Positions 22,581 through 32,266 are shown, counted from the stretch's first letter. The stretch is 64,000 nucleotides of DNA from Pelagirhabdus alkalitolerans (GCF_900096905.1 NZ_FMYI01000002.1:372001-436000); one strand, 5' to 3'. Translations and numbers: made by a program. Notes: generated from the sequence alone by a model not told the origin.

Positions 22581-25280
22581 CTAACTAAACCATTCTAAGG
22601 CTAAATCTAAAAGTTCGGTTGAACGTCTATAATACGTTGGAACATCCGGTGTAGACTTTAAAAAAGTTTGACCGTATTGTTTTGTTATAAGCCGTTCGTC
22701 ACAAACAAACAATAAGCCTCGATCATGTTTAGTTCGAATTAATCGACCAAACCCTTGCTTAAAACGAATCGTTGCACGTGGCAGAGCTAATTCAGTAAAC
22801 GGATTTTTTCCTTCACTTTTCATCTTTTCTGCTAAAGCATGGAAATGAGGTTGATGCGGTGGATCAAATGGTAAGCGAACGATCACGACGGCTTGTAAAT
22901 CCTCACCTGGTATATCTAACCCTTCCCAAAACGCATTTGTTCCGAGCAAAATTGATTGATCAAACGTTTGGAAATTTTTCTTTAACCGCTCATGGCTTCC
23001 ACTTGTAATACCTTGTGCGATAATCAGATAATCATCTGCAAACAGTGTATTTAAATAACGGTACGCTTTTTTTAAAAGATCATGCGAATTAAACAAAATA
23101 AGCATCCGCCCTTTTGTAATATCAGCAAGTGAGAAAATAAATTCACACGTTGCTTCTAGAAACGGATCCATAGATTTATAATCCATGATTGGAAAGTCGT
23201 TTGGAATTAAGAGTTTCATTTGATCTTGATGATGATAAGGTGATGGAATGATCCGCTCTATTCCTTGTGAGTCATCGATCCCAAGTTGAGCTTTAAAATA
23301 ATCAAATGAGTTTGAAACACTTAATGTAGCACCTGTGTAGATGATTGAGTCAAATAGCGGATTTATCTTATCTTTAAAGAATGTTGAAACATTTAGTGAT
23401 TCTTTATATAAACTAACCGCATTCTCAGCTCCAAGCGTTTCACTTTCAATCCATTTTATTTCCTCGTTATGATCATCTAAACGAAAGTAGGATTTAAATT
23501 GGGATTTAATATTTTGAATCTGATCTCTTAATTGATTAACGACCTCTATAGAAGCACGTTTTTGTTGATTCGATTGAATAAACCGATCTAAATCCCCCAT
23601 TAACATCGTGACGCGTTCAGCCATATCAACAGAAACAGAAAAATCTGTTTGATCAATCTCTGAAATAGATCGCTGCAATCTGCCTAAATCATTTTTTTGA
23701 GTTTTTTTAAACGAACCTTGTTTGGTGAGATGGTTTAAATAACGAAATAATAAATCGAGTTCTTGTTTAAGTGAATCAAACATTTGATCCAATTGTTTGC
23801 GATCGTTTGTACATGAATTTATGTCTACGTACAGTTGTTTAAATGTAGTCAAAAGTTGTTTGTAATGTAATTGCTCACCTAATTGATTCGCTATGACACG
23901 CTCTAAATGGTGTGCTTCATCTACAATCATGTAGTTAAAGGGTTCCAAAACTTGCGCATCCGATGAGGCAAATTCAACGAGTAATGCATGATTGACAATC
24001 AAAACATCTGCCTCTTCTACCCTCATGAGGGCATCACGATAAAATGATTTTTCTACATGATGGGACTCTTTTAATGATGAGACTGTTTTGAAATAACGAT
24101 AGCCGTTAGCTGGTAATTGTATATCATCTATATCACCTGTTTTCGTTTGTGTTAACCACACAAGCAATATCGCTTTTGTTAAAGCTATGTCATAATTCAT
24201 CTGTGCATCATTTGCTAATGAATCGCTAAAAAGAGGGATACTAATATAATTTTGTTTCCCTTTTAAATTCGCAATTTGAAGCGGCCATTCCAAAGCACCT
24301 TTAATTTTGTTCCATTCATCTAATAATTGATCTTGCAGTCGTTTTAAATATGTACTAATTATAATTTTCTGTTTGTTTTGCTTAGCAAAATAACCACTAG
24401 CGAGTAAATAAGACAACGTTTTTCCCGTACCAGCCCCCGCTTCAATAATCGCTTGATTGTGGCTAGATAGGCTGTGAAACACGTACTCACTAATATCACG
24501 TTGTCCAAGACGTTGTTCAAATGGCGAAAAAGCTGAATCTAAAGGTGAAGGATTCGTAAAAATAGACTCAATCCATTCTCCAAACGATTGATCAAAATCT
24601 GACACATCAACTGATGTACGATCAGTTGGACAATAGGCTAAACCATGAAGATATGAATAGTGCAGGTCTTTTGATTGATCTTTTTGCGAAAATTGTTCAA
24701 GAATTAAATGAAGATCACTTTTTAAATAAGGTTCTATTGTTTTCAACTGATTTAGTGTCGCGTTAGGCAATGCTCGTAATTCATGCAATAACTCATCCAA
24801 TAATTGCGCTGTTACATATGCATCGGAGGACGCACGATGCGGATTGTCATGATCAATGCCGAGAAACGTGACAAGTTGAGACAATTTGAAACTTGGAGCA
24901 TCAGGTCTTAATAATCGACTCAATTCAACCGTATCAATTGTCGGTTGATTAATCGGCGGTAACCCAGCATTTTTAAACTCAACATTCAAAAACCCTAAAT
25001 CAAATGGAACATTATGCGCGACAAAATACGCATCTTGAAAAAAATGATAAATATCGTCTGCTATATCAGAAAAAGTAGGCTGGTCAAAGATCAATTCATT
25101 CGAAATCCCAGTTAAGTGCGTAATGAATCGAGAAATGTGCATATTAGGATTGAGTAGCTGGTTGTATGTGTCAACAACTTCGCCATTTATATACCTTACA
25201 ATGCCTATTTCTATAATTCGGTCACCTTTTTGGGGGCTGTTCCCTGTTGTTTCGAGATCAACAACAACAAATTGATTCAT
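22581..25280 (-). CDS. dinG: ATP-dependent helicase DinG with N-terminal 3'-5' exonuclease domain
   Basis: An 899-residue fusion. The DEDDh exonuclease domain (about 1-170) has VVDLETTGNSPQKGDRIIEIG, AHNVPFDLGFLNVEF and HRASSDAYVTAQLL. The XPD-type helicase has Walker A AGTGKTLSYLLA near residue 283, the DEAHHLE box, and motif VI GFGRLIRTKHDRG. The iron-sulfur cysteine quartet of E. coli DinG is absent, as in other Firmicutes. The homologues act mainly as exonucleases on DNA or RNA. It is a single gene upstream of ypmB. Confidence 0.94.
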   Translation of the reverse strand: MNQFVVVDLETTGNSPQKGDRIIEIGIVRYINGEVVDTYNQLLNPNMHISRFITHLTGISNELIFDQPTFSDIADDIYHFFQDAYFVAHNVPFDLGFLNVEFKNAGLPPINQPTIDTVELSRLLRPDAPSFKLSQLVTFLGIDHDNPHRASSDAYVTAQLLDELLHELRALPNATLNQLKTIEPYLKSDLHLILEQFSQKDQSKDLHYSYLHGLAYCPTDRTSVDVSDFDQSFGEWIESIFTNPSPLDSAFSPFEQRLGQRDISEYVFHSLSSHNQAIIEAGAGTGKTLSYLLASGYFAKQNKQKIIISTYLKRLQDQLLDEWNKIKGALEWPLQIANLKGKQNYISIPLFSDSLANDAQMNYDIALTKAILLVWLTQTKTGDIDDIQLPANGYRYFKTVSSLKESHHVEKSFYRDALMRVEEADVLIVNHALLVEFASSDAQVLEPFNYMIVDEAHHLERVIANQLGEQLHYKQLLTTFKQLYVDINSCTNDRKQLDQMFDSLKQELDLLFRYLNHLTKQGSFKKTQKNDLGRLQRSISEIDQTDFSVSVDMAERVTMLMGDLDRFIQSNQQKRASIEVVNQLRDQIQNIKSQFKSYFRLDDHNEEIKWIESETLGAENAVSLYKESLNVSTFFKDKINPLFDSIIYTGATLSVSNSFDYFKAQLGIDDSQGIERIIPSPYHHQDQMKLLIPNDFPIMDYKSMDPFLEATCEFIFSLADITKGRMLILFNSHDLLKKAYRYLNTLFADDYLIIAQGITSGSHERLKKNFQTFDQSILLGTNAFWEGLDIPGEDLQAVVIVRLPFDPPHQPHFHALAEKMKSEGKNPFTELALPRATIRFKQGFGRLIRTKHDRGLLFVCDERLITKQYGQTFLKSTPDVPTYYRRSTELLDLALEWFS

Positions 25281-25330
25281 GTAATCAGTCCTATCTTCAC
25301 AAATATTTAAGCTTCTTTATTTTCAGGCGA

Positions 25331-25717
25331 CTAAAATTTATATGAGTGGGGTGTTTCTTCCTCAATGACATCGGTCACTTCGTTTGACTCATTCATAAAG
25401 GCAATCTTAGGTCTGAATGTATTTAACTCCTCTTCACTTAAAACAGCATATGCAACAATAATAACGACATCATCTACTTGCACATGACGAGCAGCAGCAC
25501 CATTTAAACAAATGACCCCACTCCCCTTTTCACCTGCAATAACATACGTTTCTAAACGTGCGCCATTGTTGTTATTGACAACTTGAACTTTTTCATGTGG
25601 CAACAAATTAACAGCTTCTAATATCTCTTGGTCAATTGTAATGCTGCCAACATAATTTAAATCCGCCTCTGTTACGCGCGCTCTGTGAATTTTGGATTTC
25701 ATCATCGTTCGAAACAT
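25331..25717 (-). CDS. panD: Aspartate 1-decarboxylase
   Basis: A 128-residue pyruvoyl enzyme making beta-alanine for pantothenate. MKSKIHRARVTEADLNYVGS ends at the Gly24-Ser25 self-cleavage site that generates the pyruvoyl group. GEKGSGVICLNGAAARH completes the active site. It is the last gene of panB-panC-panD, 25 nt after panC. Confidence 0.96.
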   Translation of the reverse strand: MFRTMMKSKIHRARVTEADLNYVGSITIDQEILEAVNLLPHEKVQVVNNNNGARLETYVIAGEKGSGVICLNGAAARHVQVDDVVIIVAYAVLSEEELNTFRPKIAFMNESNEVTDVIEEETPHSYKF

Positions 25718-25742
25718 TTAAAAAGCCCCCTTATTTTAATTC

Positions 25743-26594
25743 CTAACTTTCCGTATCTATCACTATATTATCAATTAATCGTGCTTTTTCAAATTGAATC
25801 GCAACAGCCAAAATAATCGTTCCGTTGATTCGATCAATCGGTTCTAATTCAGGAAAACTTAACAAATCGACATAATCGATTTGACCTGTATCAATTGTCT
25901 GTAATGTCTTTTCTACTGTTTGAACTAGACGTCTAGGATCTTTTTCACCGTTTAAGATTGCTTGTTTTGCTTGTTTAAGACTAGCGTATATACTGCTTGC
26001 TTGTGTTCTTTCAATTTCCTCTAAATTTACATTACGACTACTAAATGCTAACCCGTCAGATTCCCTAACAGTATCTACCATTTTTAGTTTGATATCAAAA
26101 TTTAATGTTTCAATTAGGAGATCCACAATCGCGATTTGCTGGGCATCTTTTTTACCAAAATAAGCATAATCTGGTTTTACGATATTAAACAACTTTGTCA
26201 GGATCGTGATGACACCATCAAAATGTCCTGGACGTGAACGATCACATAAAACACCCGTTCGCTCTTTTACATGCATCGTAATCGCATGCTTGTTCTTATA
26301 CAAATCATTTGCATGTGGCATGAAGAGATAGTCAACATGATGAGCTCTCGCGACATCTTGGTCCCGTTTTTCATCAATCGGATATGATTCAAAATCGCTT
26401 GTGTCATTAAACTGAAGGGGATTTACAAACACGCTCAGAATCACAATATCTGATTCCTCTCTCGCTTTTTTCAAAAGCGCTTCATGTCCAAGGTGTAAAT
26501 ACCCCATCGTTGGCACAAAGCCAATTGATTGAGACGATTTACGATGTTGGTTAACGATTTGAGTCATTTGATTTGGGTCGTGAATAATTTTCAT
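25743..26594 (-). CDS. panC: Pantothenate synthetase
   Basis: A 283-residue enzyme that joins pantoate and beta-alanine with ATP. The nucleotide-binding PTMGYLHLGHEALLK (HxGH), FGKKDAQQIAIV and LAFSSRNVNL motifs are all present. It overlaps panB by 4 nt, so translation is coupled. Confidence 0.96.
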   Translation of the reverse strand: MKIIHDPNQMTQIVNQHRKSSQSIGFVPTMGYLHLGHEALLKKAREESDIVILSVFVNPLQFNDTSDFESYPIDEKRDQDVARAHHVDYLFMPHANDLYKNKHAITMHVKERTGVLCDRSRPGHFDGVITILTKLFNIVKPDYAYFGKKDAQQIAIVDLLIETLNFDIKLKMVDTVRESDGLAFSSRNVNLEEIERTQASSIYASLKQAKQAILNGEKDPRRLVQTVEKTLQTIDTGQIDYVDLLSFPELEPIDRINGTIILAVAIQFEKARLIDNIVIDTES

Positions 26595-27439
26595 TCCATC
26601 TCACCTTTATGCTCAAAATAGGCTTCTAATTGTTCAGAGTGATAACTATGTGTATCTGTCGGGAATTGAGATGATTTCACTTCGCTAACAAATTGTTTCA
26701 ACCCCTCTTTAATCGGCTGATCAACAGACGCATAGTTTTTTACAAACTTAGGAAAGGTATCCGCACCGTACTGGATAATGTCATGATAAACGAGCACTTG
26801 TCCATCACAATGAATCCCTGCACCAATGCCTATTGTTGGAATGTGAATCGTTTGTGTAATTTCTTCACTCAATCGCTTCGGTATGCCTTCTAAAACAACC
26901 GCAATCGCTCCAGCTTCTTCTAAACGAGTCGCATCTTTGATTAAACGTTTGGCACTTTCTACATCTTTGCCTTGAACTTTAAAACCACCTAAAACATTAA
27001 CAGATTGTGGTGTTAAACCAATATGAGCCACAACTGGAATACCAGCATCGGTCAAAGCTTTTATTGCTTGAAGTGTTTTATCTGTTGCACCTTCTAATTT
27101 CAAGGCCTGAGCACCGGATGCTTGGTAAAGTAAACGCGCATTTGAAAGTGTTTCTTCTGTTGAAATATGATACGACATAAATGGCATATCAACAACAATA
27201 AATGTATCAGGCGCACCCCGACTTGCTGCTTTAGCATGGTGTAACATGTCATCAATGGTCACCTTAATCGTCGAATCATAACCTAGCACAACCATTCCTA
27301 AAGAATCGCCAACTAAAATCATATCTGCTCCTGCTTGTTCAACTTGCTTTGCTGATGGGTAATCATAGGCAGTAATCATCGTTATTTTATCACGTGTTTC
27401 TTTCATGTTCAGAAAATCTAATGTCGTTTTCACGTTCAT
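26591..27439 (-). CDS. panB: 3-methyl-2-oxobutanoate hydroxymethyltransferase
   Basis: A 282-residue TIM-barrel enzyme that makes ketopantoate from ketoisovalerate and methylene-tetrahydrofolate. MITAYDYPSAKQVEQAGADM and LVGDSLGMVVLGYDST are typical, as are HIGLTPQSVNVLGGFKVQG and the GIGAGIHCDGQVLVYHD metal and substrate contacts. It overlaps both birA and panC by 4 nt. The downstream ketopantoate reductase gene is not in the window. Confidence 0.96.
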   Translation of the reverse strand: MNVKTTLDFLNMKETRDKITMITAYDYPSAKQVEQAGADMILVGDSLGMVVLGYDSTIKVTIDDMLHHAKAASRGAPDTFIVVDMPFMSYHISTEETLSNARLLYQASGAQALKLEGATDKTLQAIKALTDAGIPVVAHIGLTPQSVNVLGGFKVQGKDVESAKRLIKDATRLEEAGAIAVVLEGIPKRLSEEITQTIHIPTIGIGAGIHCDGQVLVYHDIIQYGADTFPKFVKNYASVDQPIKEGLKQFVSEVKSSQFPTDTHSYHSEQLEAYFEHKGEME

Positions 27440-28416
27440 TTATCCTCCTTGAACCAGTCAATTTCACCAGAATAGATGTATTCTTGTTTTTGATCGTTTT
27501 CTATAATCAAAGCCCCCTGGTCTGTTATACCACGAATCTGACCTGTTTTGGCCTTTTTTCCAACTTGGTAAGAAACAGTCTCATTTAAACGAAAACCATA
27601 TGTTAGCCATTTGTTTCGCACCTGATCAAAGCCGTGTTGAATAAACACATCGTACGCCTGTTCAAAATGTGTCAGGAAGGCTTGAATAAAGGCATTTTTA
27701 TCATAGCTGTGCGTTGTGTGTTGACAGAGTGATGTTGCAATCTCACTTAATTGTTTGGAAAAGTTTTTCTGATTAAGATTTAACCCTAACCCGATCACTA
27801 CAAAATGAATTTGATCTTGTTCACCTTGCATCTCTGTTAGAATACCAGCTACCTTTTTCCCATCTAATAATAGATCATTAGGCCATTTTATTTGAGGTGT
27901 TACATTTGAAATCGATTCAATCGTCTCTGCCAATACAACAGCTGTTAGCAATGTTAATTGTGGGGCATGTGAAGGTTCAAGATCAGGTTTTAAAACAAAG
28001 CTCATCCAGACACCTTGGTCATGATCAGATTCCCAGTAGCGATTCAGTCGCCCTTTCCCTTTATTCTGTTTATCTGCGACAACGACTAATCCATGATGGC
28101 CGTCTTCTAAGGCGCGTTTTTTTGCTAGTGTTTGTGTGGAATCAAGTGAAGAATAATGTTCAACTTCACGACCTAACCATTTTGTTTCTAAACCCCACAC
28201 TAATGTGTTTTCACTTACTTTGTCCGGAATCGTAACGAGTCGATACCCTTTATTCGGTACCGCTTCAAACACGTACCCATCAGACTTCAGTTGTTTAATC
28301 TGTTTCCAGACCGCTGTTCTTGATAAATTCAATTGCTCTGATATCCATTGACCTGAGACAAATGTGTTTGACTTTGACGATAGTAACGTAATTAATTGTT
28401 CACGTGTAGAAGCCAT
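27436..28416 (-). CDS. birA: Biotin operon repressor / biotin-[acetyl-CoA-carboxylase] ligase
   Basis: A 326-residue bifunctional protein. The N-terminal winged helix (about 1-65; GQWISEQLNLSRTAVWKQIK) binds DNA. The central ligase has DSTQTLAKK, the biotinyl-AMP loop GKGRLNRYW, KWPNDLLLDGKKVAGIL and a small C-terminal SH3-like domain. It immediately follows cca (TAA next to ATG) and overlaps panB by 4 nt. In this family the DNA-binding domain represses biotin genes; no target operator was found here. Confidence 0.94.
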   Translation of the reverse strand: MASTREQLITLLSSKSNTFVSGQWISEQLNLSRTAVWKQIKQLKSDGYVFEAVPNKGYRLVTIPDKVSENTLVWGLETKWLGREVEHYSSLDSTQTLAKKRALEDGHHGLVVVADKQNKGKGRLNRYWESDHDQGVWMSFVLKPDLEPSHAPQLTLLTAVVLAETIESISNVTPQIKWPNDLLLDGKKVAGILTEMQGEQDQIHFVVIGLGLNLNQKNFSKQLSEIATSLCQHTTHSYDKNAFIQAFLTHFEQAYDVFIQHGFDQVRNKWLTYGFRLNETVSYQVGKKAKTGQIRGITDQGALIIENDQKQEYIYSGEIDWFKEDK

Positions 28417-29595
28417 TTATAATAACCAATCCTTTATATCATTTTTATCATTCAAAACATCACCCGTAACAACGGCGTGCTCAATCTCATTTAAAACAGC
28501 ACGCATCCAGCGACCTTTTCCTTTATTAGGAAACCATTCCATTAAATCATGTCCTGATACAGTTAGTTCTGTTCGAGTTTGAATGGGAAGTTGTTCGCGT
28601 AATTGCGCAAGTTCTGACTGATCTATAGCGTGATTCATTAGCTGGTCAATTAACCAAATGAATGATTGATCTAAATGTGATGGTAATTGATAAACGAACC
28701 ATTGTGATAATCCGTATCGTTTGTATATCTTTACAGACTGGATTAACACTTGTCCATTATTCAGTGTTTTATTCGACAATTTATACGCCCTAACAAAATC
28801 TCGAATCGTTACACCATGACTTCCTCTTAAGGATATGAAGGCAAATAGATCAATTAATTGATGGACAGGTTGATCAATCGATTGAATAAATTTCAAGTAA
28901 GCTTGATCACGATTAAAAACAGGTAAATAAGAAAAGACGCCCAAATCAATTCCATAACGAATTGCTCGTTTATATGCGCGTCCTTTAAAAAGTTTCTCCA
29001 GTTCAATCGCAATCCTTTCAACAGACAGTTCTTGAATAAGCGGAGCTTTTTTTGAAATGTCTTGAAAGGTCTTAGGTTCAATCGTGAAATTCAGCTGACT
29101 ACTAAACCGGATCGCTCTTAAAATTCTAAGTGGATCTTCATCAAATCGCTGTGCTGGAGATCCAACGGCACGTATAATACGATTATCAATATCAAATTTA
29201 CCGTCAAATGGATCGATTAACGATTGATCATCATCCATTGCAATCGCATTGATCGTTAAATCCCGTCTTGATAAATCCAAAATAATAGATTCTACAAACT
29301 CAACATGATCTGGGTGTCTATAATCAGAGTAATTGGATTCCGTTCGAAACGTCGTAATTTCAAACGATTCACCTTCGTGTCTAACAATGACCGTACCATG
29401 TTCTATACCAACCGTAATCACCTTATCAAATAGTGATTGAATCACTTCTGGAGATGCACTCGATGCAATATCTATATCACTTGATGTCTGGTTTAATAAA
29501 TAATCTCTTACAGCTCCACCAACGATAAAGGCATCATAACCTGCGTCTTTAATAACACGGACAAGTTCAAACGCCCTATCGAAATGTTTATTACT
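28417..29595 (-). CDS. cca: CCA tRNA nucleotidyltransferase
   Basis: A 392-residue class II enzyme that adds or repairs the tRNA 3' CCA end. FIVGGAVRDYLLNQTSSDIDIA carries the metal aspartates, followed by RRDLTINAIAMD and the EDPLRILRAIRF base-selecting segment. The ATG at 29595 follows AAGGATG; the open frame extends 17 codons upstream without support. The length matches Bacillus CCA. In B. subtilis bshA precedes it, but that gene is absent here. Confidence 0.94.
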   Translation of the reverse strand, partial: SNKHFDRAFELVRVIKDAGYDAFIVGGAVRDYLLNQTSSDIDIASSASPEVIQSLFDKVITVGIEHGTVIVRHEGESFEITTFRTESNYSDYRHPDHVEFVESIILDLSRRDLTINAIAMDDDQSLIDPFDGKFDIDNRIIRAVGSPAQRFDEDPLRILRAIRFSSQLNFTIEPKTFQDISKKAPLIQELSVERIAIELEKLFKGRAYKRAIRYGIDLGVFSYLPVFNRDQAYLKFIQSIDQPVHQLIDLFAFISLRGSHGVTIRDFVRAYKLSNKTLNNGQVLIQSVKIYKRYGLSQWFVYQLPSHLDQSFIWLIDQLMNHAIDQSELAQLREQLPIQTRTELTVSGHDLMEWFPNKGKGRWMRAVLNEIEHAVVTGDVLNDKNDIKDWLL

Positions 29596-29640
29596 CATGG
29601 AATCATCCTTCATGCACTGACGTGAAATGTAAACACAATT

Positions 29641-29664
29641 GACCAAACTGTTAACAATTTGGTC
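29641..29664. repeat. Hairpin between mgsA and cca
   Basis: GACCAAA (29641-29647) pairs with TTTGGTC (29658-29664) around a 10-nt loop containing GTTAAC. It is 46 nt before the cca start in the minus direction and adjacent to the next hairpin. Confidence 0.45.
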
Positions 29665-29669
29665 TTAAA

Positions 29670-29698
29670 GAAGTTAATCTTTTGTTCAGATTAACTTC
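29670..29698. terminator. Hairpin after mgsA, probably a terminator
   Basis: A perfect 10-bp stem (GAAGTTAATC with GATTAACTTC) with a 9-nt loop lies between cca and mgsA. Both genes are on the minus strand, so it would end the cca-side upstream read only weakly; the flanking T tract is short (CTTCTTTAAG). Confidence 0.45.
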
Positions 29699-29712
29699 CC
29701 ACGTTATTCATA

Positions 29713-30117
29713 TTACTCATCTTCTTTAACAATTTCTCGCCAGTCTAATAATCCTGTATCAAGTGCTCGAATCATAATTTCAGCTCCCGCTAAATTCGTG
29801 ACAAGTGGAATTTGATAGACATCAGAAAGTCTTCCTAATGCACTAATATCAGGCTCGTGTGGTTGTGCCGTTAAGGGATCTTTTAAGAAAATAACAAGAT
29901 CCATTTCATTCTCTGCTATTTTAGCACCAATTTGTTGGTCACCACCGAGTGGACCTGATTTAAAACGATGAACCGAAAGTCCTGTCGCTTCAGCAATTCG
30001 TTTGCCCGTTGTTCCAGTCGCATATAGATCATGTTGTTTTAAAATATGCTTGTACGATACTGCAAATTGAATAATTTCTGGTTTTTTTTCATCATGTGCG
30101 ATTAGTGAGATTTTCAT
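29713..30117 (-). CDS. mgsA: Methylglyoxal synthase
   Basis: A 134-residue enzyme that converts dihydroxyacetone phosphate to methylglyoxal plus phosphate, a glycolytic overflow bypass. ATGTTGKRIAEATGL, FKSGPLGGDQQIGAKI (catalytic Asp) and FLKDPLTAQPHEPDI are family motifs. The ATG at 30117 is 8 nt after GGAGGC. It is downstream of dapB in the usual ypjD-dapB-mgsA order. The bshB1-bshA genes that follow it in B. subtilis are missing. Confidence 0.96.
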   Translation of the reverse strand: MKISLIAHDEKKPEIIQFAVSYKHILKQHDLYATGTTGKRIAEATGLSVHRFKSGPLGGDQQIGAKIAENEMDLVIFLKDPLTAQPHEPDISALGRLSDVYQIPLVTNLAGAEIMIRALDTGLLDWREIVKEDE

Positions 30118-30132
30118 CCGTCTAGCCTCCAA

Positions 30133-30939
30133 TTAGTCCATCATTAAGTGTTCTAACCCATATACCAACTCATCTAAATGTAATACATGATCAATGGCAA
30201 ATTTAATACCTGACATAAATGATTGTCTGTGGAATGAATCGTGTTTAATCGTTAAGTTTTCTCCTGGTCCTCCAAAAACAACTTCTTGGTGTGCAACAAG
30301 GCCAGGCAGTCGCATACTATGAATGCGCATCCCATCAAAATCGGCACCTCTAGCACCTTTAATTGTTTCTTCTTCATCAGGATGACCTTGTTTCTTTTGA
30401 GTACGTTCTTCTTGAATTAACTCAGCCGTTTTAACCGCTGTACCAGAAGGCGCATCTAATTTTTGATCATGGTGCTTTTCAATAATTTCAACATCAGGGA
30501 AATGTTTCGCAGCCCATTTAGAAAATTGCATCATAAGAACAGCACCCATCGCAAAGTTCGGTGCAATCACAGCACCTATTTTTTGTTCTTTAGCTAGTTC
30601 TGTTAATTCTTTTAATTCTTCATTTGAAAATCCGGTTGTTCCTACAACAGGACGTACACCATTTAAGATAGCTGTTTTTGTATGTTTATAGCCTACTTTA
30701 GGGCTAGTCAAATCAATTAATACATCCGCATCTACAGATTCAAAGCACGTATCAATGTTATCATAGAAATAAGCATCAAATTTCGGTAGACCTTCCACCT
30801 CTTTTACTTGCATACCTGTATGCTGCAAATCAACACACCCTACAAGGGTTAAATCATCATGTTTTTCAACCATTCTTAGTGCTTCAGATCCCATTTTTCC
30901 GCTCGCACCTGCTACGACTACTTTTGTTTGTTTTGTCAT
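30133..30939 (-). CDS. dapB: 4-hydroxy-tetrahydrodipicolinate reductase
   Basis: A 268-residue NAD(P)H enzyme of the diaminopimelate/lysine pathway. VVVAGASGKMGSEALRMV binds the cofactor, GTTGFSNEEL follows, and EKHHDQKLDAPSGTAVKTAE carries the catalytic residues. The ATG at 30939 follows TAGGAGTG and lies one nucleotide from the ypjD stop. It supplies precursors for cell wall and spore dipicolinate. Confidence 0.95.
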   Translation of the reverse strand: MTKQTKVVVAGASGKMGSEALRMVEKHDDLTLVGCVDLQHTGMQVKEVEGLPKFDAYFYDNIDTCFESVDADVLIDLTSPKVGYKHTKTAILNGVRPVVGTTGFSNEELKELTELAKEQKIGAVIAPNFAMGAVLMMQFSKWAAKHFPDVEIIEKHHDQKLDAPSGTAVKTAELIQEERTQKKQGHPDEEETIKGARGADFDGMRIHSMRLPGLVAHQEVVFGGPGENLTIKHDSFHRQSFMSGIKFAIDHVLHLDELVYGLEHLMMD

Positions 30940-30940
30940 A

Positions 30941-31279
30941 TTATTCACTCCTATCAATTCGTGTAAATCTATATTTATCTCGCGTTTCAATTTTTGTCAT
31001 TGATTGATTAAATGCTTCTGACAGGTCAATATCTAGAGAATTAGCAAATGACGCCATAACAAACATAAGATCACCTAATTCGTTCTCTATTGTATTGTCT
31101 TTTTCGCTTTCTTTTTTTTGTTTTTCTCCAAATTGATGATTGACTTCTCTTGAGAGCTCACCCAATTCTTCTGTAAAACGAGCCATCATCGCTAACGGAC
31201 TAAAATAGCCTTCTTCGAATTGACTTATGTATGCATCGACCCTTTGTTGCATGCGTTGTATATCTCTATTTTCATCCAT
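30941..31279 (-). CDS. ypjD: MazG-like nucleotide pyrophosphohydrolase YpjD
   Basis: A 112-residue all-alpha NTP pyrophosphohydrolase. The magnesium-binding pattern is visible as FTEELGELSREV (ExxE) and IENELGDLMFVMAS (ExxD). It is in the length range of single-domain MazG-like proteins. Probable house-cleaning of non-canonical nucleotides. It is the first gene of ypjD-dapB-mgsA. Confidence 0.88.
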   Translation of the reverse strand: MDENRDIQRMQQRVDAYISQFEEGYFSPLAMMARFTEELGELSREVNHQFGEKQKKESEKDNTIENELGDLMFVMASFANSLDIDLSEAFNQSMTKIETRDKYRFTRIDRSE

Positions 31280-31329
31280 TGGCTATTTTACCTCCTATTC
31301 ACATTATAAACTTTTCTAAGTCATTGTAC

Positions 31330-31367
31330 AAAAAAAGACACCACCTGACAACTATCAGGTAATGTCT
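31330..31367 (-). terminator. Terminator after the 68-aa membrane protein gene
   Basis: A hairpin of AGACA and ACCTGA arms with TCAGGT and TGTCT, followed by a 7-T tail on the minus strand. It separates the ypjA group from ypjD-dapB-mgsA. Confidence 0.85.
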
Positions 31368-31572
31368 ACAACTTACGATCAATAGCACTATTGTAGTCTT
31401 TTAAACAAATCATTTCTTTCCTACGACGTTTATAAGATGTTATTAATACATAACTTAGGCCACTTCCAACGAGCAACGCAATAAGTGTGAATGGATGAGT
31501 CATCCATAAGCTAATGCTCATGAAATGGATCAAGTACACGACTAAACGGAGGCCATATACAATCATTTTCAT
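31366..31572 (-). CDS. Small membrane protein, unrecognised
   Basis: A 68-residue protein with two hydrophobic segments (about 4-25 and 28-46) and a basic cytoplasmic stretch (TSYKRRRKEM). The stop codon is part of the terminator stem. It follows ypjA by about 60 nt on the same strand. I do not recognise a family. Confidence 0.55.
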   Translation of the reverse strand: MKMIVYGLRLVVYLIHFMSISLWMTHPFTLIALLVGSGLSYVLITSYKRRRKEMICLKDYNSAIDRKL

Positions 31573-31633
31573 TCGCCCCTTTAAACGAACGGTTTACATC
31601 ATCCTATTCATTTATTTAAAAGGCGTGCTTTAT

Positions 31634-32224
31634 TTAATCACCTAAGCGAGCATTTTTATGTTTAATAGTTAAAAAATACGTCAGTGTGATCGAAGCAATA
31701 CTTAACCAAAATGTAAAATAGCCAATCTCGTCCATATAAACATCTAATGCATGATACCTTGGCATCACACCAAATATGTAATCAACAAAATCATTGTGCA
31801 GTGTCCACAATCCAGCAACGACAATGTGCCGCTTTTGAATTTTGTAAAATGGCGCATACAATAACCCTTGAACAGCCATAGCACCATGAGAAAAAATGAG
31901 CATATAGGCATCGAAGCTAAGTTGTCCTAACTGAAAGTACGTTAAAACATTCATAACCACTGCCCAAACTCCGTATTTAAATAGCGTCATAACAGCTAAT
32001 GCTTCAATGTAAGGCACATGTTTTCCAAAAATAAAGAAAGCCAAAAAAATGGTGAAAAACAAACTAGCTGTCGGGCTATCAGGAACAAATGGTAAAAAGA
32101 TAGCTGGTGTGTCACGTAACTGAGGACCATACCAGATAAAACCATAGATCGTCCCGAGTAAATTAATGATAAATAACACGATCAGAAATGAACGCTGTTT
32201 GAGTAACATATATAAATAAGACAA
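31634..32224 (-). CDS. ypjA: YpjA-like integral membrane protein (DUF1405)
   Basis: A 196-residue protein with about six membrane helices, starting LLKQRSFLIVLFIINLLGTIYGFIWYG. The motifs WYGPQL and LWTLHNDFVDYIFG are typical of DUF1405/YpjA. Function unknown. In B. subtilis the qcrABC cytochrome bc genes lie directly upstream of ypjA; here the next gene upstream is ypiB, 42 nt away. Confidence 0.85.
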   Translation of the reverse strand: MSYLYMLLKQRSFLIVLFIINLLGTIYGFIWYGPQLRDTPAIFLPFVPDSPTASLFFTIFLAFFIFGKHVPYIEALAVMTLFKYGVWAVVMNVLTYFQLGQLSFDAYMLIFSHGAMAVQGLLYAPFYKIQKRHIVVAGLWTLHNDFVDYIFGVMPRYHALDVYMDEIGYFTFWLSIASITLTYFLTIKHKNARLGD

Positions 32225-32266
32225 AATGATCTTCTCCCCATAATATAGAACTCACTTACACCTAAC

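Noticed and set aside
27897..28235. 112-codon plus-strand open frame
   Set aside because: Antisense to birA, which is clearly coding in the other strand.
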